Shown: positions 44,015-51,700 of the stretch, in pieces
How the letters are laid out: each line of letters begins with the position of its first letter
Position numbering within the stretch: the stretch's first letter is position 1
Assembly: GCF_026261605.1 (NCBI RefSeq)
Contig: NZ_CP102486.1
Location: 1,922,001-1,986,000, forward strand
DNA: 64,000 nt
Direction: 5' to 3'
From: Dechloromonas sp. A34
Lineage (GTDB): Bacteria; Pseudomonadota; Gammaproteobacteria; Burkholderiales; Rhodocyclaceae
Position numbers and translations under genes: made by a program
Notes under the pieces: generated by a model
Told to the model about the DNA's origin: nothing
Databases searched by the model: none
What the model saw: only the letters and a program-made list of their open reading frames with translations

Positions 44015-44560
44015 TCAGTAGCCGCCTTTTTTGCCGATGCCGACGTAGGTGAATTCGTACTCGACTTCAAAAGGCTTGAACCACGGGCGGACGCCAGTGG
44101 CGCGGTCGGTGTGGCGGCCGAAGTGGGCGTGCGGGTTGGCCGACGGCGGCAGGATGGTGTACTTCACCTTGTACTTGCCGGGGCCGGCGAGCTTGATGTT
44201 GTCGCCGTAATGCGGGCCGTCGTTGGCAACCATCGGCATGAAGTCGCCGGCGACCTTGAAATCGGCGCCGATCTTGGAGACTTCGAACTTGATCATCAGG
44301 TAGGGAATCCATGCCCCTTCCTCGAAACCGTTCGGGTTGTTGGCCAGGGCGTGGATATCGGCTTCGATGTGGATGTCGGATTCGGCGGCCTTGCGCATGT
44401 GGCCTTCCGGTTCCATTTCCACCGGCTGCAGATAGACGGCGGCGATTTCCATGCCGGCGCGCTGTTGCGGAACGCCGATCGGGTATTCGAGGGCCAGTGC
44501 CGGAGCGGCGAGGGCGGCGGATAGTGCGAACGCGGAAACGAGCTTCTTGATGGTCAGCAT
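44015..44560 (-). CDS. P19-family periplasmic iron transport protein
   Basis: 181 aa. Signal peptide to AALAAPALA (~23), then the P19/FetP domain: EYPIGVPQQRAGMEIAAVYL, MEPEGHM (copper/iron-site Met, Glu, His), IHIEADIHALANNPNGFEEG, MVANDGPHYG and NPHAHFGRHTD. All expected His/Met positions are visible. P19 of Campylobacter and FetP of E. coli deliver iron to FTR1. First gene of its set; 85 bp from exbD, with repeat copy c in between. Confidence 0.9.
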   Translation of the reverse strand: MLTIKKLVSAFALSAALAAPALALEYPIGVPQQRAGMEIAAVYLQPVEMEPEGHMRKAAESDIHIEADIHALANNPNGFEEGAWIPYLMIKFEVSKIGADFKVAGDFMPMVANDGPHYGDNIKLAGPGKYKVKYTILPPSANPHAHFGRHTDRATGVRPWFKPFEVEYEFTYVGIGKKGGY

Positions 44561-44586
44561 TTTTTTATGAACTCCCTGGTTTCTCT

Positions 44587-44616
44587 GGCTGGCTGGCGAT
44601 CCGCGTGGCTGGCTTG
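44587..44616 (-). repeat. GCCAGCC motif, copy c (exbD-P19 gap)
   Basis: Plus strand GGCTGGCTGGC, 9 bp, GGCTGGCTTG; ends 26 nt upstream of the P19 ATG. Nearly identical to copy a. Confidence 0.6.
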
Positions 44617-44645
44617 AGCGTGGTATTACGAATGGAAAACGGAAA

Positions 44646-45071
44646 TCAGATGGCGGCGGCTCCCGGCTGGGTGACGAAGCCGATCTTGGTCAGGCCGGCC
44701 CGGCGGGCGGCGCTCATCGTTTCGGCGACGGTTTCGTAACGCGTGGCGCGGTCGGCCTTGAGGTGCATTTCGACATTGGCGTCGCGGGCGACGGCCTCGC
44801 GGAACTTCTGTTCCAGTATGCTGGCGTCGACGGTCTCGCTGCCGACATGAACGACGTTGTCGGCGGTGATGGCGACCTGCAGGGTCAGCGGCTTCTCCGG
44901 CGACGGCGTGCTCGCGGCGCGCGGCAGATCGACCGGCACCTGGTGCGTCATCAGCGGCGCGGTGATGATGAAGATGATCAGCAGCACCAGCATCACGTCG
45001 ACCAGCGGCGTCATGTTGATTTCCGCCGTCGGCATCTGGTGGTTTTGCGGGTTGAAGCTGCCCATAGCCAT
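44646..45071 (-). CDS. exbD: ExbD-type biopolymer transport protein
   Basis: 141 aa from ATG at 45071, just after the exbB stop. One membrane helix (~18-38, INMTPLVDVMLVLLIIFII) with the conserved Asp that couples to proton flow, then a periplasmic ExbD/TolR domain (MTHQVPVDLPRAAST, ADRATRYETVAETMSAAR, IGFVT). Partner of ExbB and TonB encoded upstream; they energise the TonB-dependent receptor. Confidence 0.9.
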   Translation of the reverse strand: MAMGSFNPQNHQMPTAEINMTPLVDVMLVLLIIFIITAPLMTHQVPVDLPRAASTPSPEKPLTLQVAITADNVVHVGSETVDASILEQKFREAVARDANVEMHLKADRATRYETVAETMSAARRAGLTKIGFVTQPGAAAI

Positions 45072-45072
45072 G

Positions 45073-45807
45073 TTATGCGGCCTCCGTCGCGACGCGGGCG
45101 CGCATCGGGTGGATCTGGGCGCTGTTGGCGACGAACGGCTTGCCGACCGTGAAGAAGGCATGCAGGTCGTGGGCGAAAGCGTCGAGCTCGGCCAGGATGA
45201 CGCGGTTGGCGCGGGTGAAGGCGTTGTAGGCGAAGACGGCGGGCAGCGCGACGGCGAGGCCGGCGGCGGTCATGATCAGGGCTTCGCCGACCGGGCCGGC
45301 GACCTTTTCGAGCGCCGCCTGGCCGGAGAGGCCGATGGCGAGCAGGGCGTGGTAGATGCTCCAGACGGTGCCGAGCAGGCCGACGAAGGGAGCGGTGGCG
45401 CCGGTCGTCGCCAACAGGGTCAGGCCGTTTTCCATGCCGGCCTGGGTGCTCGACAGTTGCTGGCGCAGGGCGCGTTCCATCTGTTCGGCGGGGTCGAAGC
45501 GGGAAGCGAGGCGGCCGGTCGCGGCTTCGCAATCGTTGTTGCAGCCGTTGGCCTGCGTCGCCAGTTGGGCGTAAGGGCTGTCGGCGCCGGCCTGATTGAG
45601 CAGGGCAATGCCATCGCCGACACTGCTCGCCGACCAGAAGGCGCCGAGCGCTTTTGCAGCACGGCGCATGGACCACCAGTCGACGGCCTTGGCCAGGATC
45701 AGGTACCAGCTGGCCACCGACATGATGGCCAGAATGATCGCGACGGCGTGGGAAATGCTGTCGCCGCTGGCCCACAGATGGGCGAAACCGAAAGAGTTTT
45801 CCTGCAT
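45073..45807 (-). CDS. exbB: ExbB/TolQ-type proton channel protein
   Basis: 244 aa. Three membrane helices (~15-35, 130-155, 165-190). The MotA/TolQ/ExbB core TLLATTGATAPFVGLLGTVW and GPVGEALIMTAAGLAVALPAVFAY is intact. It forms a pentamer around ExbD. Encoded 1 bp after tonB and directly before exbD, giving a complete TonB-ExbB-ExbD set. Confidence 0.9.
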   Translation of the reverse strand: MQENSFGFAHLWASGDSISHAVAIILAIMSVASWYLILAKAVDWWSMRRAAKALGAFWSASSVGDGIALLNQAGADSPYAQLATQANGCNNDCEAATGRLASRFDPAEQMERALRQQLSSTQAGMENGLTLLATTGATAPFVGLLGTVWSIYHALLAIGLSGQAALEKVAGPVGEALIMTAAGLAVALPAVFAYNAFTRANRVILAELDAFAHDLHAFFTVGKPFVANSAQIHPMRARVATEAA

Positions 45808-45808
45808 G

Positions 45809-46444
45809 CTATTGCTCCAATTTGAAAATGATGGGGACCAGGACCCAGCTCTGGACGGCGAGATCGCCGCGTTTGGCCGGTATGAATTTCCAGTTTCGAA
45901 CGGTTTTCTGGGCGGCCTCGTCGAGGCGCGAGCTGCCCGACGAGGTCTTGATCTCGACGCTGTCGGCCGAGCCTTGCGGGGTGACCGAGACGCGCAGGAT
46001 GACCTTGCCTTCCTCGCCCATGCGGCGGGAGAGCGGCGGGTAGGCCGGGGCCGGGTTCTTCAGGTAGTCGGCGTCGAAGCGGGCCTGGACGACCGGCTCG
46101 GCGGCGGGGCCGGCGGGGCGGGCTTGACGTCGGGCGGCGCGGCGACCGGGCGGCCGGGCCGGCACCGGGCTGTTGGTGGCTTCGATCTGCGGGGTCGGCA
46201 GCTTGGGGGTGGGCGTCGGCTTCTGGCGCACTGGTTCCGGCTTGATCACCGGCAGCGGCTTCGGTTCCGGCGCCTTGGGGGCTTCGGGCTGCAGCAGGTC
46301 GACGATCAGCGGCATTTCCATGATCTGGGGCGCGACGGTCTTGGCGGCCAGGATCAGCAGGAAGACCCCGACATGCGCCCCGATGACGATGCCCAGCAGG
46401 CCGCTGCGCTGGGCGGATGTGGGGCGGGAGAGGGCGTAGCTCAT
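45809..46444 (-). CDS. tonB: TonB energy-transducing protein
   Basis: 211 aa. N-terminal membrane helix (~14-33, GLLGIVIGAHVGVFLLILAA), Pro/Lys-rich periplasmic spacer (EAPKAPEPKPLPVIKPEPVR), and C-terminal TonB domain (~120-210) with YLKNPAPAYPPLSRRMGEEG, KVILRVSVTPQG and WKFIPAKRG. It passes energy to the TonB box of outer membrane receptors. First of tonB-exbB-exbD; hemP lies upstream in the same direction. Confidence 0.92.
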   Translation of the reverse strand: MSYALSRPTSAQRSGLLGIVIGAHVGVFLLILAAKTVAPQIMEMPLIVDLLQPEAPKAPEPKPLPVIKPEPVRQKPTPTPKLPTPQIEATNSPVPARPPGRRAARRQARPAGPAAEPVVQARFDADYLKNPAPAYPPLSRRMGEEGKVILRVSVTPQGSADSVEIKTSSGSSRLDEAAQKTVRNWKFIPAKRGDLAVQSWVLVPIIFKLEQ

Positions 46445-46490
46445 AAGATTCGCTTTCCGGATCGTCCCGCGCCTGGCCGAAAAAACCCTT

Positions 46491-46518
46491 GGCTGGCTGG
46501 CATTTGCGCGCTGGCTGC
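46491..46518 (-). repeat. GCCAGCC motif, copy d (hemP-tonB gap)
   Basis: Plus strand GGCTGGCTGGC, 8 bp, GCTGGCTGC; 46 nt upstream of the tonB ATG. Confidence 0.55.
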
Positions 46519-46547
46519 GGGAACGAGGGATTTACAACGGAGAGAAA

Positions 46548-46724
46548 TTACTTGGTCAGGATCAGCTTGTTTTCGCGGGTCACGCGCAACAGGTAACGCT
46601 GGCCGGCATGCTCGATTTCAAGGGCACTGTTGCCGCGCAGCAGTTCTTCGCTGGCGATGCGCGGCCGGGGCTGGGTGTTTGCGGCGGCAGAGGCGGGAGC
46701 TGTAGGTTTGGGCATGGTGTCCAT
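46548..46724 (-). CDS. hemP: Hemin uptake protein HemP
   Basis: 58 aa from ATG at 46724 (ATG at 46715 is an alternative). HemP signature in the C-terminal half: SEELLRGNSALEIEHAGQRY, LRVTRENKLILTK. Small cytosolic protein of iron/heme loci whose exact role is unsettled; in some Burkholderia it acts as an activator of heme uptake genes. Two Fur-like boxes lie just upstream (46739-46781). Confidence 0.88.
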   Translation of the reverse strand: MDTMPKPTAPASAAANTQPRPRIASEELLRGNSALEIEHAGQRYLLRVTRENKLILTK

Positions 46725-46738
46725 GATTTTTGGATGCA

Positions 46739-46781
46739 AACGAGAATGAATCGCATTGTGTTGGTAATGAGAATTAGTGTC
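46739..46781 (-). promoter_or_regulatory. Two Fur-like boxes upstream of hemP
   Basis: AACGAGAATGAATCGCATT (46739-46757) and GTAATGAGAATTAGTGTC (46764-46781) share the GAGAAT core of Fur sites and lie directly before hemP. Confidence 0.6.
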
Positions 46782-46923
46782 AACTACGTTAATGAAGTTA
46801 TTCCGCCATGCTGCATTGCAGATGCGAAAAAGCATCGCGAACGGGCCATGCCCGCTGGCGATGCTTTGGGTCGTTTGACGCAGCCGATGCCGCTTGCGGG
46901 CGGCGTCGGCTGGTGACGGCTGC

Positions 46924-49032
46924 TTAGAACGAGGTCGTGAAGGTCAGGCGGGCATTGCGCGGAGCGCCCGGGCTGATGTTGTTGTTGGCATCGGCGGTCG
47001 GGAAGTACTCCTTGTCGAGCAGATTCTCGACATTGAGCGCGAGACGCATTTTGTCGCCCGCGAAGCTGTAGTACAGCGCGCCGTCGAAGCGGGTGAAGCC
47101 CGGCAACTGGACCCGGTTGTCGGCATTGGCATACGACGCGCCCTGATAGACGACGCCCAGGCCGGCACCCAGGCCATGGCCGACATTGACGCGGTTCCAG
47201 ACCGATAGCGTGTTCTCCGGCACCAGTTGCGGCCGGTTGTTGAGATTGCCGGCAGTGGCGGTAGCCTTGGTGATGCGGGCGTCGAGATGGGCGTAGCCGG
47301 CATAGACCTGCCAGTTGCGCGTGACGTTGCCCTGCAGACCGAGTTCAACGCCTTCGGTCTGCGTCTGGCCGGTGAGCACGATGCCGCCCAGGCCGTCGGC
47401 ATTGCGGACGTTGTTGCGGTCAAGACGGAAGACCGCAGTCGACAGCGATAGGTTGGGCAACAGGTCCCAGCGCCCGCCGATTTCGTAGTTCTTGGCGTTT
47501 TCCGGGTCGAGGTTGGCGGTATTGGCCGCCAGACCCAGGGTTTCGGCCGAGGGCAGGAAGGAGTAGCTGTAGCTCGCGTAATAGCTCTGGCCAGTGGTCG
47601 GCGACCAGATCAGGCCCAGGCGCGGGCTGAATTCCTTGTCGGTGTGCTCGAGATTGACCGGCGTGACCAGGGTGCGGCGATCGTCGAGCTTGGCCTTGAA
47701 GTAGTCGTAGCGCAGGCCGGCCAGCAGCTTCCATTCCTTGGAGAAGGCGATCTGGTCCTGGACGTAGAGCGCCGCGACGTCGGCCTTGACGTTGTTGTCG
47801 GCGTCGGTGCCGTTCGGGCGGAAGCTGGTGGCAATCGCCCGCGGATTGGCGACCGGCACGGTAATGCTGGTGGCGGCGCCGAAGAAGCCGGTATTGCGCT
47901 TGTTGGTGCTGTCCTGGTGGCCGAGTTCGAGACCGGTGAGCAGGGTGTGCTCGAGCGGGCCGGTCGTGAAGCGGGTGATCAGGTCGGTCTGATTGAAGAT
48001 GTTGGTGCGCTCGTTGGCATTGTTGTAGGCATTGATCGTCACACGTTCGGTCGCGCTGACCGGCTTCGTGGTGGACGGATAGACGTTCTGGTAGAACTTG
48101 TCGTAGTGCGTGACGCGAAAGCTGTTTTTCAACTGCATGCCGCCACCGAGATCATGCTCGAGGATGGCGTAGGCGCCATCTACCGTCGAGCGTGCATTGC
48201 TCTGCTCGGGGTTGCCGAAGAAGGTCTTCGGGTCGGCAGCGTAGGGCTTGCCGTTCTTCGACGGGAAGCCGCGGTCGGCCGTGCGCTCGTCCTTCAGATG
48301 CTCGTAGCCCAGGGTCAGGGTCGTGGTCGGCGCCAGCAGGAAGGTGACCGTTGGATTGATCGCGAAGCGCTGGAGGTCGGCGCCGTCGCGGAAGCTGTCG
48401 GCGGTTTCGCCCATCACGTTCAGGCGCCAGGCCGCGGCGTCGCTCAGCTTGCCGCCGACGTCGGCCGTGCCGCGCAACTGGCTGTACTGGCCGAGCGTGA
48501 CGCTGGCTTCGCCGACATGGCCGAAGACCGGTTTCTTGGTGACCCGGTTGATCACGCCGCCAGCGCCGCCTCGACCGAAGATCATGCCGCCGGCGCCTTT
48601 GAGCACTTCGACGCGTTCCAGGTTGTAGAGGTCGCGGAAGACCTGCGCATCGTCGCGGATGCCGTCCACGTACATGTCGGCGCCGGCACTCATGCCGCGC
48701 AGGATGAACTGGTCGCGGTTGCCTTCGCCCTGGTGGGCGAGGGCGCCGGGAACGTAGCGGATAGCGTCGGCCATGCTCTGCATCGCCTGGTCCTTCATCA
48801 ACTCGGCCGGAACGACGGAGACCGAGGCCGGGACTTCCTTGAGCGGCGTGTCGGTCTTGGTGAATGAAGCGGAACGGGTGGCCCGGTAGCCGTTGACTGC
48901 GCCGTCGGCGCGCTCGGCTTTTTCGACGACGTTGATCGGCGTCAGGGTCTGTTCTTCAGCTGCCGCGCTTCCGGCACCCAGGCTGGCCAAGACGGCAAGC
49001 ACGGACAGTTTGAGTTTGAATTTGCTACACAT
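46924..49032 (-). CDS. TonB-dependent siderophore receptor
   Basis: 702 aa from ATG at 49032 (MCSKFKLKLSVLAVLASLGA), signal peptide cleaved after GSAAA. TonB box region TLTPINVVEKAE, plug domain (~45-165: LKEVPASVSVVPAELMKDQA, ILRGMSAGADMYVDGIRDD, VEVLKGAGGMIFGRGGAGGV), then a 22-strand barrel ending ...RNARLTFTTSF with terminal Phe. Resembles catecholate-type receptors (Fiu/FiuA group). Separate promoter with a Fur-like box 200 bp upstream and repeat copy e near the start. Confidence 0.9.
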   Translation of the reverse strand: MCSKFKLKLSVLAVLASLGAGSAAAEEQTLTPINVVEKAERADGAVNGYRATRSASFTKTDTPLKEVPASVSVVPAELMKDQAMQSMADAIRYVPGALAHQGEGNRDQFILRGMSAGADMYVDGIRDDAQVFRDLYNLERVEVLKGAGGMIFGRGGAGGVINRVTKKPVFGHVGEASVTLGQYSQLRGTADVGGKLSDAAAWRLNVMGETADSFRDGADLQRFAINPTVTFLLAPTTTLTLGYEHLKDERTADRGFPSKNGKPYAADPKTFFGNPEQSNARSTVDGAYAILEHDLGGGMQLKNSFRVTHYDKFYQNVYPSTTKPVSATERVTINAYNNANERTNIFNQTDLITRFTTGPLEHTLLTGLELGHQDSTNKRNTGFFGAATSITVPVANPRAIATSFRPNGTDADNNVKADVAALYVQDQIAFSKEWKLLAGLRYDYFKAKLDDRRTLVTPVNLEHTDKEFSPRLGLIWSPTTGQSYYASYSYSFLPSAETLGLAANTANLDPENAKNYEIGGRWDLLPNLSLSTAVFRLDRNNVRNADGLGGIVLTGQTQTEGVELGLQGNVTRNWQVYAGYAHLDARITKATATAGNLNNRPQLVPENTLSVWNRVNVGHGLGAGLGVVYQGASYANADNRVQLPGFTRFDGALYYSFAGDKMRLALNVENLLDKEYFPTADANNNISPGAPRNARLTFTTSF

Positions 49033-49054
49033 GGACCTACTCCATACAGATTGA

Positions 49055-49082
49055 GGCTGGCTGGGGTACGTCGCCTGGCTTG
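49055..49082 (-). repeat. GCCAGCC motif, copy e (before TonB-dependent receptor)
   Basis: Plus strand GGCTGGCTGG, 9 bp, CCTGGCTTG; 22 nt upstream of the receptor ATG. Confidence 0.55.
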
Positions 49083-49231
49083 CCGGTGGTTGAATGATTT
49101 TTCGAGCTGATGCGGGAGAGGGAGGGCGATCAGCGACCGCGACGAATTGTTGTTGGCCCCCTCCGACATTCGCGGGAACCATAAGAGCAATCGCCGTACC
49201 AGGAGATTTCCCGGAATTATGGCTACAAGTG

Positions 49232-49252
49232 CAATTGAGAATTGTTCGCATA
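49232..49252 (-). promoter_or_regulatory. Fur-like box upstream of the receptor gene
   Basis: CAATTGAGAATTGTTCGCATA resembles the hemP and 51575 boxes (TGAGAATnnTTCGCAT). Lies 200 bp before the receptor start. Apart from this and a GC hairpin (49398-49421, AGGGGGC/GCCCCCT) that may end the DUF2325 gene, I see nothing in the 440-bp gap. Confidence 0.5.
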
Positions 49253-49472
49253 ACCAGATATTTAGCTAAATTGACGGATGAATGCTGTCTCGAAATAGGG
49301 AAAATCCATCTCGAATCTGGTAATCGGGCGACGCCGAAATACTGGTGGGGCGAGGCTCTCCGCCGAATTTCCAGGCTGCGCAGAACGGGCAAGAAACAGG
49401 GGGCGCCGTTGCCGGCCCCCTCTGCGTATTCCGTCGTCGGTCAGAAGGTCGTTTCGATGGGGGATTCAGTGC

Positions 49473-50771
49473 TCAATCGGCGCTACGCTCGGCCAGCGCC
49501 TCGTGGCTTTCGGTCTGGCCGATCAGGCGGGAAAGGCCCGAGATCCCGGTGGTTTTCATGTAAAGGCAGGGCTTGCCGGTGCGCTTGCATTGTTCCTTGA
49601 CCCGCCAGTAGGCGTTGTGACTGATGCAGCCGGCCTGGCAGATGACGAGGTCGGCGGCGGCGAGGGCGGCATCGATGCGATGCAGGCTTTCCTCCTGGCC
49701 GCCGTCGTGATGCAGGAAACGGCCACCGCGCTGCTCGATCATCTGGCGGTAGGCATTGATGGCGCCGGAGCGGCCGCCGACGCAGAGCACGCACTTGCCG
49801 GAGACATCGACGCCGGTGTTGGCCTCGGCATCCGGGGGCGGCGTATCGCCGTGGCCGGCGCTCAGCTGGCGTAAGGCCTGATCGGTCTGGCCGAGCGCCC
49901 GTTTCAGACTGGCGACTTCCTGTTCGAGCCTGGCGGCGTGGGCGCTCAAGGCGGTGGTGCGGGCTTCGGCATCGCTTGCCCGGCGGGCTAGCAGCTGCCG
50001 TGCCTTGAGGTCGGGCAGGGTCTGCCGCAACTGGTCGAGTTGCCCGCTAAGGCTGGCGCCCCAGGCCTCCTTGCCGGCCAGTTCGACGCGCAGTTCGGCG
50101 AGGCATTGACCCAGCGTCTGGATCTCGCGGGTCTTTTCGCAGCGCCGGGCTTCGTTCTCGCGGCGGGCGGCGTCGAGTTGGCGACGCAGCTCGCCATTCT
50201 CGGCGCGCAGCTCTTTCAGGGTGCCCAGATTGGTCCGCGTGCCGGTGCCGACCTGATGCTGCAGCATGTGGATGTCGCCGTAGATTGCCTGTTCCAGTGT
50301 CGGGTCGCAGGCCGGATGCGTCCAACTGGCCCAGAGGGCGGCAGGCATTTCGCTGCCGGTGGGCATGGCTTCTTGCCACAACGCGCGCAGCGCAGCGCCG
50401 GTCTTGGCGGCGGCGAAACGGCGAATGGTCTGCGAGAAGCGCTTTTCCATGTTCTTGTGGAGCAGGTCGGCGAGCGGGCCGCGCTCGTCGCAGGCGCCGA
50501 CCGCCGAGGTGTGCAGGACGTAGTCACTGGTTCCGTGCGGGATGTGCATGACCTTGTTGATCAGTCCGCGTAACTCGTCCGCGCCGAAACAAACGCCGAT
50601 CACCGGGCAGTGGAACTTGTGGGGGAGTTCCCAGAGCTTGCGCCGGCGCGAACCGTGAGTACTGCTAGGCGCAGTGGGCGGTTGGTGGCGGAGCAGGCTT
50701 TCGAACATTTCCTGCGGCCGGGGGGCGCCGGGAAAACTGCCGCCGGCGACGTGAAAGGGGTAGTCGGACAT
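49473..50771 (-). CDS. DUF2325 domain-containing protein
   Basis: 432 aa. N-terminal globular part (HKFHCPVIGVCFGADELRGL), a long coiled coil (~190-310, EARTTALSAHAARLEQEVAS), and a C-terminal DUF2325 domain (~335-425): VLCVGGRSGAINAYRQMIEQ, FLHHDGGQEESLHRIDAALA, ADLVICQAGCISHNAYWRVK. DUF2325 is a Rossmann-like family of unknown function, often in metal-responsive loci. Its Cys and His residues (CQAGCISH, HHDGG) could bind iron. In this locus it follows Fur-controlled small genes and precedes the receptor. Confidence 0.8.
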   Translation of the reverse strand: MSDYPFHVAGGSFPGAPRPQEMFESLLRHQPPTAPSSTHGSRRRKLWELPHKFHCPVIGVCFGADELRGLINKVMHIPHGTSDYVLHTSAVGACDERGPLADLLHKNMEKRFSQTIRRFAAAKTGAALRALWQEAMPTGSEMPAALWASWTHPACDPTLEQAIYGDIHMLQHQVGTGTRTNLGTLKELRAENGELRRQLDAARRENEARRCEKTREIQTLGQCLAELRVELAGKEAWGASLSGQLDQLRQTLPDLKARQLLARRASDAEARTTALSAHAARLEQEVASLKRALGQTDQALRQLSAGHGDTPPPDAEANTGVDVSGKCVLCVGGRSGAINAYRQMIEQRGGRFLHHDGGQEESLHRIDAALAAADLVICQAGCISHNAYWRVKEQCKRTGKPCLYMKTTGISGLSRLIGQTESHEALAERSAD

Positions 50772-50795
50772 GCGTGGACTCCGGGATGAAAAGTC

Positions 50796-50825
50796 GCTGG
50801 CTGGCCGGATACCCGGTTGGCTGGC
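50796..50825 (-). repeat. GCCAGCC motif, copy f (before DUF2325)
   Basis: Plus strand GCTGGCTGGCC, 10 bp, TTGGCTGGC; 24 nt upstream of the DUF2325 ATG. Confidence 0.5.
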
Positions 50826-50834
50826 AGGAAGGGG

Positions 50835-51284
50835 TTAGGGGGACGGCTTCAGTGGGCAGCCGCTGTCCTTGTCCAGCCGATTGATCGCCAAGTCGCGGTC
50901 ATGGGCCATGCGGGCGCATTCCTCGCGGGCCGCGCAGAGGGTTCTGTCGAGGGTCCAGACCCGGCTGGCGGCATCGATCAATTGCTCGTTGGCTTCGCTG
51001 AGTGCCATCAGGCGGCGGCCAAGTTCGATGATGGCCTGGCCCGATTCGAGGACTGTGACGCGTTGGTGGGCGGTCCAGTACAACGTTTCGAGACGCTCGA
51101 TCTCATTGGCCTGGGCGACGATATTGCGGGCCGCCAGGGTGGCGTTGCGTCGCTGCGCCTGGCGGGACTGGCGCAAGGCACTGCTCAGCGCGGCATTGGC
51201 GGCTTCCAGTTGGGCGATGCGCTCGTCCGCCGAGAGTGTCGGTTCGCGTTCGATCAGCGAACGGTCCTTAAGCGGTGCCAGCAT
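50835..51284 (-). CDS. Hypothetical coiled-coil protein, iron locus
   Basis: 149 aa. Mostly helical: IAQLEAANAALSSALRQSRQ, IVAQANEIERLETLYWTAHQ, Leu-heptad pattern through ~25-110. No signal peptide. Two Cys near the C-terminus. Start overlaps the stop of the next upstream gene by 17 bp. No known domain; position suggests a Fur-controlled accessory of DUF2325. Confidence 0.6.
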   Translation of the reverse strand: MLAPLKDRSLIEREPTLSADERIAQLEAANAALSSALRQSRQAQRRNATLAARNIVAQANEIERLETLYWTAHQRVTVLESGQAIIELGRRLMALSEANEQLIDAASRVWTLDRTLCAAREECARMAHDRDLAINRLDKDSGCPLKPSP

Positions 51285-51483
51285 GTTGCACCTCCGGCGG
51301 GTAGCTCAGATTGAGACGGTTGCTGGCCCGTTCGCAGAGGTCGCGGGTTGCGTCGTCGAGTTCGGACGATTCGCTCAGCCGATCGAGCAGGCGGGCGGCA
51401 TTGAGCGCCGAATGGGGGCAGCCGCTCTCGCCGTGGATGAGCAGCAGGCTGAGGGCGCCAGCCCAGAGTTCGGGGGGCGGCAT
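51268..51483 (-). CDS. Hypothetical small protein, iron locus
   Basis: 71 aa, no membrane segment or signal. Sequence includes PELWAGALSLLLIHGESGCP and DDATRDLCERASNRLNLSYP. Lies between a 24-codon membrane ORF and the coiled-coil gene, both overlapping or adjacent. No domain recognised. Confidence 0.5.
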   Translation of the reverse strand: MPPPELWAGALSLLLIHGESGCPHSALNAARLLDRLSESSELDDATRDLCERASNRLNLSYPPEVQHAGTA

Positions 51484-51485
51484 GA

Positions 51486-51560
51486 CTAGAGCGGCCCGGC
51501 CGAGAGCAGTTGCCAGAGCAGGGCGCCGGCGAGCGAGACGTTCAGGATCAGGGTATGCAC
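51486..51560 (-). CDS. Possible 24-aa single-helix membrane peptide
   Basis: GTG start at 51560 (a GTG at 51566 is also possible) with GAGG 6-9 bp upstream. Translation MHTLILNVSLAGALLWQLLS plus four residues is a single hydrophobic helix. Stop lies 2 bp before the next ATG. First ORF after the Fur box at 51575-51593. Too short for most gene finders. Confidence 0.45.
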   Translation of the reverse strand: MHTLILNVSLAGALLWQLLSAGPL

Positions 51561-51574
51561 AATCACACCTCGTT

Positions 51575-51593
51575 GATGAGAATGATTCGCATC
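51575..51593 (-). promoter_or_regulatory. Fur box of the DUF2325 operon
   Basis: GATGAGAATGATTCGCATC matches the GATAATGATAATCATTATC consensus in most positions and lies 15 bp before the first small ORF. Confidence 0.65.
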
Positions 51594-51616
51594 TTACGGA
51601 CAGTCTGGTCTTTTGT

Positions 51617-51637
51617 AAACAAGAACCGTTCTTGTTT
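51617..51637. promoter_or_regulatory. Perfect 21-bp palindrome
   Basis: AAACAAGAAC, one base, GTTCTTGTTT: 10-bp arms without mismatch, between the deaD terminator and the Fur box of the DUF2325 operon. Probably a protein operator. Confidence 0.6.
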
Positions 51638-51655
51638 GTGCAATTGACACAAAAA

Positions 51656-51676
51656 AGCCACGGACGGGCCGTGGCT
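51656..51676 (-). terminator. Terminator of the DEAD-box helicase gene
   Basis: AGCCACGG / CCGTGGCT stem followed on the minus strand by six T, 25 bp after the stop. Confidence 0.8.
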
Positions 51677-51700
51677 TGGTAGTGAGCAGGTGGCGCCGGA

